DNA of 64,000 nucleotides. Origin: Maribacter algarum (ex Zhang et al. 2020). GTDB taxonomy: Bacteria > Bacteroidota > Bacteroidia > Flavobacteriales > Flavobacteriaceae. Below the pieces are notes generated by a model. It searched no databases, was not told the origin of the DNA, and saw only the letters and a program-made list of their open reading frames with translations. The position numbers and the translations under genes are program-made. The stretch lies in the NCBI RefSeq assembly GCF_005885635.1, contig NZ_VATY01000005.1, positions 248,001-312,000 of the forward strand, in the 5' to 3' direction. Shown here piece after piece: positions 38,041 through 47,258 of this stretch; position 1 is the first letter of the stretch; each line of letters starts with the position of its first letter.

Positions 38041-38639
38041 TTCATAACAATTTGATATTCAAAGTGTTAAAATCTATATTTTCAAAGTGGGCACCAAATT
38101 TCGCAACGGACCGCACTTATATTTTTAATGAACTTGTTTCGTATTGAAATATTGGTAAATTCTATTCGAAAGTCAAGAACTGTTATCTAATTCTTACTAC
38201 TTATTCAAAATTTATATTTTGAAAGGGGGTAAAAAACGCGGTAAATAACCTTTGTATTATCAAAAAGGGCAAAGATTGCTTTCATTTGTTTTGGGTTAAC
38301 TAGGCAAATAAAATTTTGATTCAGGTTTTTTTATTGTGGATTTTCAATGATTGAATTACCTAAATTCCTAAGCATATAGTCCTTAAATAATGGAATAAAA
38401 TTAGTTTGGTTCTTTCTTAATAAGATTAACGAATTAATTGGAAGCGGAACAAAATGGTGAATAGACTTTATTTTGTGGTCTAGATTTTAAAGTATGGAAT
38501 TATTACCGAGTAATTATCCTTTTAAAACGTGAGCTAGGTTAAAATACTACCATTCTCTGTTAAGAGCCGTTACCTTCAAAACAAAGAAAAATGATACATT
38601 TAGTATTACTAGGATTATCAAAAACTTTAAAACAACAGA

Positions 38640-41600
38640 ATGAATTTATTTAAGCTCGTAGTATTGTCGGTTTTAATTTTTATTTGTTCGACCTCTACTA
38701 ACTATTTATTTGGTCAAGTAAAAGTGTATGAAGGAAAAGAAGTAATACCTACCTACCAAAAAGGTGAAGATGAGAAAAGCCCTTTGTTCTATACGGGCCG
38801 AAGTGTTCAAGGGGCTCAAGGTAAAATATACCCGTACCCTTCACAAGCGAAACTTGGTGACTCCTTGACCGATGTGACCTATGAAATGGTTTATCTCGAA
38901 AATGAATATATCAAAGTAAAAGTACTTCCCGCTTTTGGTGGTCGCTTGTTCTCTGCTATTGATAAAACTAATGGACACGAACTTTTTCATACCAATAGCG
39001 TTATCAAACCTGATTTAATCGGAACACTCGGCGCGTGGGTTTCCGGTGGAATAGAGTGGTGTTTTCCGCACCATCACCGAACTTCAACGATGATGAAAAG
39101 CGACTATCGTATGATTGAGAATGCAGATGGTAGTGCTACGGTTTGGATTGGAGAAACCGAAAAGACACGTGATATGAGGGGCGTAATCGGAATGACACTT
39201 CGACCAGGCAAGTCATATATTGAAGTTGATTACCGTATCAACAATACGAATACATTAACCACCACATTTCTTTTCTGGGCCAATGTAGCCATAACCGCTA
39301 ATGATGATTTTCGTACGTTTTGGCCGCCAAGTCAAGAGATTGGTGTCTTTCACAATAACAGAAATTTTGTGCAGTGGCCCATCTCGACAGATACTCCGAC
39401 TTATGGGCGAACCAGTTACAAAGCGGGAACTGACCTTACCTGGTGGAAAAACCACCCAAATCCGGTTTCTTTTTTTATGTGGGATATCAAAGAAGGATTT
39501 ATTGGTGGATATGATTATGGACAAAAAGCAGGCACCGTTCACGTGGGGGATATGTATGAAAACAACGCCTCAAAATTGTGGCAATTCGGCCCCGGACTTC
39601 AAGGTCAAAATGCCAGAAGGAAGCTGACAGATGATGGGAAAGCATACGTGGAATTGATGACCGGAACCTTTTCGAACAACCAACCCGACTACAGTTGGAT
39701 TTTACCACATTCTGTTAAGGATGCCAAGAATTTTTGGTATCCGATTCGCGATTTGGAGGTGGTTAAAAATTCAACTATTGATGCTTCGGTGACACTGCAA
39801 ATGCGAAATGCAAAAACTGTTTTTTACGGATTCAATACAACTTCGAAGTTTGAAAATGCCAAGGTTATTTTAAAAAACGGGGATGCTGTTCTCGTTGAAA
39901 AAACAATCAATATTGACCCCGCAAACCCATTTACAGAAACTTATAAAAGTCGAAAGCCTTTGGATGAATATGAACTTCATGTTGCCATTCAGGATAGTAA
40001 AGGTCGAGAATTGGTCTCATACAGTCCGTATAAACTGAAACATCCTGAATTACCAGAAGTTCAAGAAAGGGTTAAAAAACCAGAAGAAATAAACACGGTT
40101 GAAGACCTCTATTTGACGGGACGCTTTGTAGAGCAGTTCAGCCGCCCAGGAATCGAACCCGATGATTACTATTTGGCTGCCTTAGAGAAATCTCCCAATG
40201 ACTACCGCACAAATATTGCTTTAGGTCAACGGCGATTGGGTCAAATGAAATATGAAGAAGCCTTTTCCTATTTGCAGAAAGCAGCCGACAAACTAAAAAT
40301 TAAATACTACCAACCTAAAGAGGGAGAGCTATATTATTATATGGGGATGGCTCAAAAAGCCTTAGGGCAAATGGAAGAAGCGACCGCCAATCTTGCTCGC
40401 GCAACTTGGTATTATCAGTGGTTCTCTGCGGCAAACTATCAGTTGGCGCAAATCGAAAGCAAAAAAGGGAATCATGAAAAGGCACTTGAATATATCAGGG
40501 AAGCGTATTCTACAAACAATCGTGATGGTCGAATTGTAACACTTTACGCAGGTCTTTTGCGCAATGCAGGAATGCAAGAAAAAGCGGTAACTCTTTTGGA
40601 TAATTTACTGGTTTATGACCCCTTGAACTTCGTAGCATTGTACGAAAAAGGTCTTTCCGAGGGAGATGCTTCTATGGCCAAATGGCATAAGAATATGCAA
40701 GATTTGGATAACAACTATTTAGAAATCGCAACACACTATATAAATATGGGTTTTAATGAAGATGGGATGACTTTGTTATCCTCATTGGAAAATCCGAAGA
40801 ACCCTTTGATAGCTTATTATCTGTCTTATTTTCAATCTGAATTGGGCGACGAAGCTGCTGCAAAAAACATACTGCAATCCGCTAAATATTCTTTGGATTA
40901 CGCTTTTCCATATCGACCAGAAACTGAAATCGTTTTGAAAAAGGCACTTGAACTGAATCCCCAAGATGTTACAGCCTACTATTTGTTGGGTAATTTATTA
41001 TATGACCATAGACCTGAAGAAGCCATGACCGCTTGGCAAAAGACAGGGGAAATCAATAATAGTATTCCCATGGTCTCACGTAATCTGGCTTTTGGCGAAT
41101 TTTATACAAACAAAGACCCCAACAAGGCCATTGAATATATCACGAAGGCCATTTCGGTCGATAATTCAAATCCGCTTTGGTATGCGGAGTTATCAAAATA
41201 CTACGACGAATCGGATGCTAATTTCAAGGAAAATCTAGACCTACTTAAAAAGAACTTAGCCGTTGTTAAAAATGACGTATCCGCTCCTAAAACTTATGTA
41301 GAATTGCTCAATCTTAATGGTGACTACGATGAAGCGATTGATTTTTTAGATACGCATCATTTCAGAACCTGGGAAGGTGGTCGAGAAACCTATTGGCATT
41401 ATGTGGACTCGCATACTTTGAAAGCAAAGGAACTAATACAAAACAAGGAGTACCAAAAGGCTATTTCCCATCTGGAACGCGCCTTGGAATATCCCGAAAA
41501 CCTGGAAGTTGGTAAACCCACACACGATGAAAAAAGTGCGATGATTTACTATTTCATGGGAGACGCCTATTCACAAATGGGAAACTCCAAGAAAGCAAAA

Positions 41601-41948
41601 GAAGCCTATCAGAAAAGTGCAAACGCGGAAAATGGACGAGCAATGTACGATCTCTTATTTTATCAAGCGAAGTCAAATGAAAAATTAGGACAGTCGGATA
41701 AAGCAAAAAAAATGTTTAGTGATCTAATCGAACGCGCTCGTTCGCAACGGAACAAGGGAACCGACAATACACTTGTTGCCGTGGAAGAGGCATCAGCAAC
41801 CAATAACAAAGCCATTTCAAATTCATATTACCTCGAAGCCTTAGGCAACATAGGGTTAGGAAATAAAGACGAAGCAAAGAAACTACTCCATGAAGCGATT
41901 AAAGTCTACAAAAACAATTTGTGGGCTAAACAAATGATAGATTCATAA
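38640..41948 (+). CDS. DUF5107 and TPR domain protein
   Basis: The 1102-residue exported protein has a signal peptide (about 1-25). An N-terminal beta-sandwich region (about 40-390) has the DUF5107 signature, including VKVLPAFGGRLFSAIDK, SGGIEWCFPHHH and the WANVAI block, resembling aldose-epimerase/GH-associated folds. It is followed by TPR-like helical repeats (about 520-1095). DUF5107-TPR proteins recur in carbohydrate-utilisation loci of Bacteroidota with no established activity. The conserved acidic and His residues in the first domain leave room for sugar binding or catalysis. It is followed after 3 bp by a CBM9-like gene, forming an apparent operon. Confidence 0.78.
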   Translation: MNLFKLVVLSVLIFICSTSTNYLFGQVKVYEGKEVIPTYQKGEDEKSPLFYTGRSVQGAQGKIYPYPSQAKLGDSLTDVTYEMVYLENEYIKVKVLPAFGGRLFSAIDKTNGHELFHTNSVIKPDLIGTLGAWVSGGIEWCFPHHHRTSTMMKSDYRMIENADGSATVWIGETEKTRDMRGVIGMTLRPGKSYIEVDYRINNTNTLTTTFLFWANVAITANDDFRTFWPPSQEIGVFHNNRNFVQWPISTDTPTYGRTSYKAGTDLTWWKNHPNPVSFFMWDIKEGFIGGYDYGQKAGTVHVGDMYENNASKLWQFGPGLQGQNARRKLTDDGKAYVELMTGTFSNNQPDYSWILPHSVKDAKNFWYPIRDLEVVKNSTIDASVTLQMRNAKTVFYGFNTTSKFENAKVILKNGDAVLVEKTINIDPANPFTETYKSRKPLDEYELHVAIQDSKGRELVSYSPYKLKHPELPEVQERVKKPEEINTVEDLYLTGRFVEQFSRPGIEPDDYYLAALEKSPNDYRTNIALGQRRLGQMKYEEAFSYLQKAADKLKIKYYQPKEGELYYYMGMAQKALGQMEEATANLARATWYYQWFSAANYQLAQIESKKGNHEKALEYIREAYSTNNRDGRIVTLYAGLLRNAGMQEKAVTLLDNLLVYDPLNFVALYEKGLSEGDASMAKWHKNMQDLDNNYLEIATHYINMGFNEDGMTLLSSLENPKNPLIAYYLSYFQSELGDEAAAKNILQSAKYSLDYAFPYRPETEIVLKKALELNPQDVTAYYLLGNLLYDHRPEEAMTAWQKTGEINNSIPMVSRNLAFGEFYTNKDPNKAIEYITKAISVDNSNPLWYAELSKYYDESDANFKENLDLLKKNLAVVKNDVSAPKTYVELLNLNGDYDEAIDFLDTHHFRTWEGGRETYWHYVDSHTLKAKELIQNKEYQKAISHLERALEYPENLEVGKPTHDEKSAMIYYFMGDAYSQMGNSKKAKEAYQKSANAENGRAMYDLLFYQAKSNEKLGQSDKAKKMFSDLIERARSQRNKGTDNTLVAVEEASATNNKAISNSYYLEALGNIGLGNKDEAKKLLHEAIKVYKNNLWAKQMIDS

Positions 41949-41951
41949 AGT

Positions 41952-42728
41952 ATGTGTAAGTCCCGAAAGTATTGTTTTCTACTATGCCTTGGGGTTTGTA
42001 CTTCAATGGTCTTTTCACAAAATGATAAAAAACTTTCCCTAGGAGAGCAACCTATTTTTAAGGTATCTAAGACAAACCAAGGTATTACCATTAATGGAAA
42101 AATGGATGAGGAAATTTGGGCTTGTACCGAAGCAAGAACGTTTGATAATTTCTATCGAATTGACAAGCCGGATGACCAACAGCAAACCACTTTTCGAATG
42201 CTTTGGGATGAAAATAACTTGTATTTGTTTTACCAAATGGAAGACAAACATTTAACCGCTCGGGAAACTAAACGAGACGGGGAACCTTATCTAGATGATT
42301 GTGCAGAAATCTTTTTTATTACAGTGCCAGACAGTTTGGATACCCATATCGGCTACGAATTGAATCTGTACAAAGCCTCAAACGACTTCGTTTATTTTAA
42401 TGATTTTTATCAAGGTCAGCACGGAATTCTAAAAACCTTCAATCCAGAATTTGAAGTAGAAGTCACCTACGATGGGACTTTAAACGACAATTCAGATATC
42501 GATAAAGGTTGGACTATGGAAATGGCGATTCCTATTTCCAATTTTGATGGATTGGGAAAAATTATCCCTGTACAAACCGGAAACAAATGGGCTTTTCTAG
42601 CGATTCGACAAGACCGCAATGATGCCGAGGGTAATCGCAGGTCCACTTCAACTATTTTTCCCATTTATGATATTTCAAAAAATGTGCATCAAGCCAATAG
42701 ATTTGGACTGATGGAATTTGTCAAATAA
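41952..42728 (+). CDS. CBM9-like carbohydrate-binding protein
   Basis: The 258-residue exported protein has a signal peptide ending at about F-S-Q (residue 23). One domain (about 40-255) has the carbohydrate-binding family 9-like/DOMON pattern: INGKMDEEIW near the start, FRMLWDENNLYLFYQMED, DDCAEIFF, and GWTMEMAIPISNF towards the end. It likely binds reducing ends of sugars or glycans at the cell surface or in the periplasm. It starts 3 bp after the DUF5107 gene and converges on the dehydratase gene 11 bp away. Confidence 0.83.
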   Translation: MCKSRKYCFLLCLGVCTSMVFSQNDKKLSLGEQPIFKVSKTNQGITINGKMDEEIWACTEARTFDNFYRIDKPDDQQQTTFRMLWDENNLYLFYQMEDKHLTARETKRDGEPYLDDCAEIFFITVPDSLDTHIGYELNLYKASNDFVYFNDFYQGQHGILKTFNPEFEVEVTYDGTLNDNSDIDKGWTMEMAIPISNFDGLGKIIPVQTGNKWAFLAIRQDRNDAEGNRRSTSTIFPIYDISKNVHQANRFGLMEFVK

Positions 42729-42739
42729 AAACCTCTTGA

Positions 42740-43912
42740 CTACCAATTGGTCAACGAACCATCATCTCTTCTAAGTCTCGGAATATCTATCATCTTGAAT
42801 TCCCGCTTGATTGCCAATTCTTCATTGAACTCAACTCCCAGACCAGGAGTGTCGGGAATGCGATATCGAGGTCCATCCAACTCGGGGCGAACAGGATAAA
42901 ATTCAGGCGCGTCGGTTCCCATGTATTGAGCAGGAGTGTTTACTTCTTCAAGATAGCTGAAATTAGGGCAAGCTGCGGCAAGATGAATGCTGGCCGCCGT
43001 GCAAATCGGACCCAATGGGTTATGGGGCATCAAATCAACATAGTGCGTTTCCGCCATTGCCGCGACCTTCATAGCTTCTGTCAATCCTCCTACATTACAA
43101 ACATCGATTCGCGCATATTGTGCAATGTTATTTTCCAAAAAGGGCCTAAACTGCCACTTACTTGAAAATTCCTCTCCGATGGCAAAAGGTACGTTGACCA
43201 TCTCTCGCAAGGCTTGATACGCTCCAGGGTTTTGGTCACGAATAGGTTCTTCTATAAAATCAATCGTTCCCCGAGGCATCCGTTTTATGAACGAATAGGT
43301 CTCGGCAACATTCAACCTAGTGTGATAATCAACACCTATTGTTATGTCCGAGCCGACTTCTTTTCGCAATTCGGTAATCCAGTTTGAAAGTTTAGCTATG
43401 GACTCTCTCGGTTCAAACCTACTCTTATCTTCTTGGGATTCAAATTCGGCTGGGGCCAATCTTAAGACCTTCCAACCTTCCTTTACGCAGATCGTGGAAT
43501 AGTCTAATAGTTCTTCCTTTGTGGTAAAGCGTATAGAAGCAAAACATTCTACAAAATCACGCTGCTTACCTCCTAAAAGTTCATAGACCGGCACGCCCAA
43601 AGCCTTTCCCTTGATATCATACAAAGCAATGTCGATACCCGAAATGGCTGCCGTGAACACCCTTCCGCCCTCAAAATATTGGCCGCGATAGAGTTCTTGC
43701 CAAATAGCCCCGATCTGCCTTGGATCTCTTCCTATTAGAAAACTTCTAAAATGTTTTATGAGCCCAACAACAGCGAGTTCGCGACCGGTTAGCCCCGAAC
43801 AACCCCAACCATATAGGCCTGAATCGGTCTCAACTTTTATGACCAAATGAGCTCCGCCATCCTCAATATTGATAGGATAAGTCTTTATATCTGTTATTTT
43901 CATAGCTACCAT
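42740..43912 (-). CDS. enolase-superfamily sugar-acid dehydratase (galactonate dehydratase-like)
   Basis: The 390-residue cytoplasmic protein is of the mandelate racemase/muconate lactonising group. Metal ligands and catalytic residues are Asp195 and His197 in GVDYHTR, Glu221 in IEEP, Glu247 in GEEF, and His297 in MPHNPLGP. This is the arrangement of D-galactonate (DgoD-like) and related acid-sugar dehydratases. The exact substrate (galactonate, gluconate, mannonate or other) cannot be told from sequence. An ATG at 43903 is an alternative start. It lies 54 bp downstream of an ACS-family acid-sugar transporter gene, reinforcing an acid-sugar role. Confidence 0.8.
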   Translation of the reverse strand: MVAMKITDIKTYPINIEDGGAHLVIKVETDSGLYGWGCSGLTGRELAVVGLIKHFRSFLIGRDPRQIGAIWQELYRGQYFEGGRVFTAAISGIDIALYDIKGKALGVPVYELLGGKQRDFVECFASIRFTTKEELLDYSTICVKEGWKVLRLAPAEFESQEDKSRFEPRESIAKLSNWITELRKEVGSDITIGVDYHTRLNVAETYSFIKRMPRGTIDFIEEPIRDQNPGAYQALREMVNVPFAIGEEFSSKWQFRPFLENNIAQYARIDVCNVGGLTEAMKVAAMAETHYVDLMPHNPLGPICTAASIHLAAACPNFSYLEEVNTPAQYMGTDAPEFYPVRPELDGPRYRIPDTPGLGVEFNEELAIKREFKMIDIPRLRRDDGSLTNW

Positions 43913-43966
43913 TTATTTACTTTCCATGAAAAGTAAGAAACTTTTATATTAATTTAATCCGTAGCA

Positions 43967-45262
43967 CTATTCCTTTGGAACAATGCGCTCTACCTTACCT
44001 ACTATAAAAGTGTAGCAGATCAAGCCTAATAAGGCCATAGCCCCTATAAAGAAGAGGGCAGGACTAAAATCTCCATCTTGCACCAAATAGCCAATTACAA
44101 TAGGTACAATGACCGCCGACAACCCGCCGATGAAGTTAAAGGTACCTCCGATAAGACCGATATTCTTTTTTGGGGCAATAAGTGAAACGAATATCCAAGC
44201 AATACTCGCAAGACCGTTTCCGAAAAAAGCTATAGATAAAAACACGATTATCAAGGTCGTGTCTTCCGTATAATTTGCACCTATAATTGCAATGGAAAGT
44301 AACATGCCGGTAATAATTGGTGCCTTTCGTGCAACTTCGGATGAATGGCCCTTTTTAATCAAAAAATCAGAGGTAAACCCAGCCAATAAAACCCCTAAAA
44401 AAGCTGCTAGATAAGGAACAGATGCGTAAAAGCCGGATTTTATAAAATCTAACCCTCGGAATTCCACCAAATAGGTGGGGAACCAGGTCAAGAAGAAAAT
44501 AGTGGTTGCACCCAAACAAAACTGACCTAAATACATACCCCAGAGTTTGCGATATTTGAAGGCATTCGCCAAATCATTCCATTCGAACTTATTGGTTTTA
44601 TTTTTTTCTTTCATAGCAACCAATCCACCACCTTCTTCTATATGCTTTAATTCGGAAGAACCGATTCGATTATGATTTTGAGGGTCTCTATAGAAAATAT
44701 ACCAAACTGCGGCCCAGACCAAACCAATTATACCAGAAACAATAAATAGACCTCGCCAACCCAAAGCATCCTGTATCAGCGTTAAAACGGGTAAAAGCAA
44801 TGCCATGCCCAAAAATTGACCTGAAGTGTAAGTTGCGATGGCCGAAGCCCTTTCATTTTCAGGAAACCATCTTGTAACTATTAAATTATTGATCGGGTAG
44901 GACGGTGCTTCGAACATTCCAATACCAGCTCTAAGTCCCAGTAGTGCAGCAAAAGAATTCACCATTCCCTGGATCAATGTGGCAATTGACCATAAAGCCA
45001 TAATTACAGGATATAATATTCTTGATTTTACTTTATCTGCAACAATGCCTCCCGGAATTTGTAATATGGAATAGGTCCAACCAAAGGCCGAAAAAATATA
45101 ACCCATCTGTATGGCATTTATTCCCAAATCTTCCTTTAGGGCTGCTGCCGCAATAGAGATATTGGTTCGGTCGAGGTAGTTTATTACGACCGTTACAAAT
45201 ATCATCGCAAGGATATTATAACGTTTTTTGCCTATTTTCTTGGTTGGTTTGGATTTCGTCAC
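43967..45262 (-). CDS. MFS transporter, ACS (anion:cation symporter) family
   Basis: The 431-residue inner-membrane protein has 12 predicted helices. The FVTVVINYLDRTNISIAA segment in helix 1 and the GWTYSILQIPGG motif identify the ACS group, which includes transporters for hexuronates, galactonate and glucarate. It presumably brings the acid substrate of the neighbouring dehydratase into the cytoplasm. It lies 51 bp before the T9SS FG-GAP protein gene's stop and 54 bp upstream of the dehydratase on the same strand. Confidence 0.88.
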   Translation of the reverse strand: MTKSKPTKKIGKKRYNILAMIFVTVVINYLDRTNISIAAAALKEDLGINAIQMGYIFSAFGWTYSILQIPGGIVADKVKSRILYPVIMALWSIATLIQGMVNSFAALLGLRAGIGMFEAPSYPINNLIVTRWFPENERASAIATYTSGQFLGMALLLPVLTLIQDALGWRGLFIVSGIIGLVWAAVWYIFYRDPQNHNRIGSSELKHIEEGGGLVAMKEKNKTNKFEWNDLANAFKYRKLWGMYLGQFCLGATTIFFLTWFPTYLVEFRGLDFIKSGFYASVPYLAAFLGVLLAGFTSDFLIKKGHSSEVARKAPIITGMLLSIAIIGANYTEDTTLIIVFLSIAFFGNGLASIAWIFVSLIAPKKNIGLIGGTFNFIGGLSAVIVPIVIGYLVQDGDFSPALFFIGAMALLGLICYTFIVGKVERIVPKE

Positions 45263-45313
45263 ATTTTATTTTTTAAACGGAAAATTGATGCTGACTTTAT
45301 ATTCATCAGTCAA

Positions 45314-47146
45314 TTATCTCAACATTAATTTCCCCATCCAAACTCGACCTGCGGTCTGAATTCGATACAGATACATGCCGGATTGTGCTTTTACCCCAGC
45401 ATTGGTTAGGCCATTCCAGTTACATGTCCATTCTGATGGATTTCCTGCTTTTTCTTGATGTTCGTAAACTTTTAAACCGCGCATGGAATAAATCGTAACG
45501 TCAACTTCTTCACCCTCTTCCAATTTCATATTGAAGGTAATGGACTGAGTAAATGGATTGGGGTAAATTGTCATGGACGATTCTTCAGCAATCACAGCGA
45601 TTTCTTCTTCAACAGGAACTTCATTGGCTACATAGACTTCGCCTTCCACCATATTTTGCCCTTCAACGATTTTGATACTTTGATTCACCGCTATATTATA
45701 TATAGTTTCTTCAAGACCACTTGGCCAAGAGATAATCAAACTATCGACCTTTTGTGTTTTGCCCAACCCAAAATGAACCGGTTTAAGGCTTTGCCCCATC
45801 ATAGTTGACCCATGATGAAAGCGATGCATGAAATGTCCTTCCGATGCAACTTTTAAAACGGCACCCAATGCGCTTCTATTGGATGCTGTTCCCTCTAAAT
45901 GTACCTTTAGCCAAGCGTTGGGGTTTGCAGTTTCATTCTTGTAGAGGTATGGCGGGTTGTCACCTGGGTTGCTCACAAGAATATCCAAATCCCCATCATT
46001 GTCGAAATCAAAAACTTCCGCCCCCATGCCATTTGCGTTTCCATCTGCACCTGACCTAACGGACCAATTCTCGAATCTTTCCTCACCTTCAATACGCAGG
46101 TTTTTGAAAAAGACATTATTGTATTGTAAATCGGTTTGACCATTAACGATATATAAATCCTCATCACCGTCGTTGTCCGCATCAAAAAATTTATTGCCCC
46201 AACCGAAATGACCATCCCCGACCTGTTCTCGTTCTTGCGTATTTTCAAATACCCCACTCTCAGTTCCCATAAACAGGGGGTTCTTTATGAATTCAGCAAT
46301 ATTGGTAATGTAAATGTCAAAATAGCCATCATTATTATAGTCGCCGATTGACGAACCCATTCCGTCACCATTATTGACTAGGTTATACACTTCCGTAAGG
46401 TCGACAAAATCTTTTCCCTCTTGATTTAGATAAAAACGGCCGAGACCAAAATCATTGACAACATAGAGGTCCATCCAACCATCTCGATTTGGGTCTATCG
46501 GTAATGAGGACCATGTTCTCGATGGATTGTCAAGGTTTAAGGCTCCTTCAATTTCGGTAAAAGTACCATCACCTTGATTATTGAAAAGGCGGTTAGGAAC
46601 GTTTAAATAATTGAGATAAAGATCGAGATCTCCGTCCTTATCATAGTCCCACCAAAGACCGCTTGAGCTGCTACAACCTTGACAGGGAACAATATTCGAT
46701 TCCGTAGTTACATCTGCAAAAGTACCATCGCCCATGTTACGATATAATTCCGTACCGTCTTGATGGGCCAACAGTAAATCAGGAAAGCCATCATTATCAT
46801 AGTCGCCCCACGACGCCCCCAATTTCACATCCGTGCCATCAGCGTTCGAATGCTGATTTCCAAATCCAGCTTCAATCGTCACATCTTCAAACCAACCGCC
46901 ACGGTTGTTCAGTAGACGACTCCATGTTTTGGGTTCATCAGGCTGAAACGAATTATAAGCTACAATAAAAATATCCATATCGCCGTCTTGATCATAGTCG
47001 GCAACGGCATTTCCAAAATTACCTCCCATTTCGGATAATATTCGAACGTTGGTCTCTGAAAATTGTTGGGCACAAAGAATATTGCCGCTCATTAAAAAAT
47101 GGAGGAACAAGAAAATGATAATAAGCTTAACGTAGTTTTTTTGCAT
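45314..47146 (-). CDS. FG-GAP/VCBS and ASPIC-UnbV protein with T9SS type A sorting domain
   Basis: The 610-residue exported protein has a signal peptide ending C-A-Q-Q (about residue 27). It carries a beta-propeller of FG-GAP repeats with DxDxDGDxD calcium-type loops from about 35 to 400, then an ASPIC/UnbV domain (about 420-495). A C-terminal type IX secretion signal begins with SMTIYPNPFTQSI and ends in a GKLMLR-type strand. It should be released or surface-attached via T9SS. Function in the locus is unknown. The CRTAC1-like architecture suggests protein or glycan binding. Confidence 0.85.
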   Translation of the reverse strand: MQKNYVKLIIIFLFLHFLMSGNILCAQQFSETNVRILSEMGGNFGNAVADYDQDGDMDIFIVAYNSFQPDEPKTWSRLLNNRGGWFEDVTIEAGFGNQHSNADGTDVKLGASWGDYDNDGFPDLLLAHQDGTELYRNMGDGTFADVTTESNIVPCQGCSSSSGLWWDYDKDGDLDLYLNYLNVPNRLFNNQGDGTFTEIEGALNLDNPSRTWSSLPIDPNRDGWMDLYVVNDFGLGRFYLNQEGKDFVDLTEVYNLVNNGDGMGSSIGDYNNDGYFDIYITNIAEFIKNPLFMGTESGVFENTQEREQVGDGHFGWGNKFFDADNDGDEDLYIVNGQTDLQYNNVFFKNLRIEGEERFENWSVRSGADGNANGMGAEVFDFDNDGDLDILVSNPGDNPPYLYKNETANPNAWLKVHLEGTASNRSALGAVLKVASEGHFMHRFHHGSTMMGQSLKPVHFGLGKTQKVDSLIISWPSGLEETIYNIAVNQSIKIVEGQNMVEGEVYVANEVPVEEEIAVIAEESSMTIYPNPFTQSITFNMKLEEGEEVDVTIYSMRGLKVYEHQEKAGNPSEWTCNWNGLTNAGVKAQSGMYLYRIQTAGRVWMGKLMLR

Positions 47147-47258
47147 TCGGCCCGTGCCTAGTGAATTACATGGCTCAATTTATTCCAAAAAAAGCGGTAT
47201 TCTATTTTTTGGACAAAGAGAATTTGTTCATTTGTACGTTTTTATTGGTCACAGTCGA

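Larger units (their letters stand above)
37744..38639. other. 896-bp region without a gene
   Basis: No reading frame here looks like a real gene. It holds the promoter-side repeats of the LytTR gene, an inverted repeat with 8-bp arms (TTGCCTCT at 37877-37884 and AGAGGCAA at 37906-37913) around 21 bases, and a tRNA-3'-end-like stretch near 38015-38040. A weak -7-like box TACATTTA lies upstream of the DUF5107 gene. The DNA is AT-rich and marks the boundary between housekeeping genes and the carbohydrate region. Confidence 0.6.

Noticed and set aside
37962-38147. 61-codon open frame in the gene-free region
   Set aside because: Composition is unlike a protein from this genome, it covers the tRNA-like fragment, and no signal or domain is visible.
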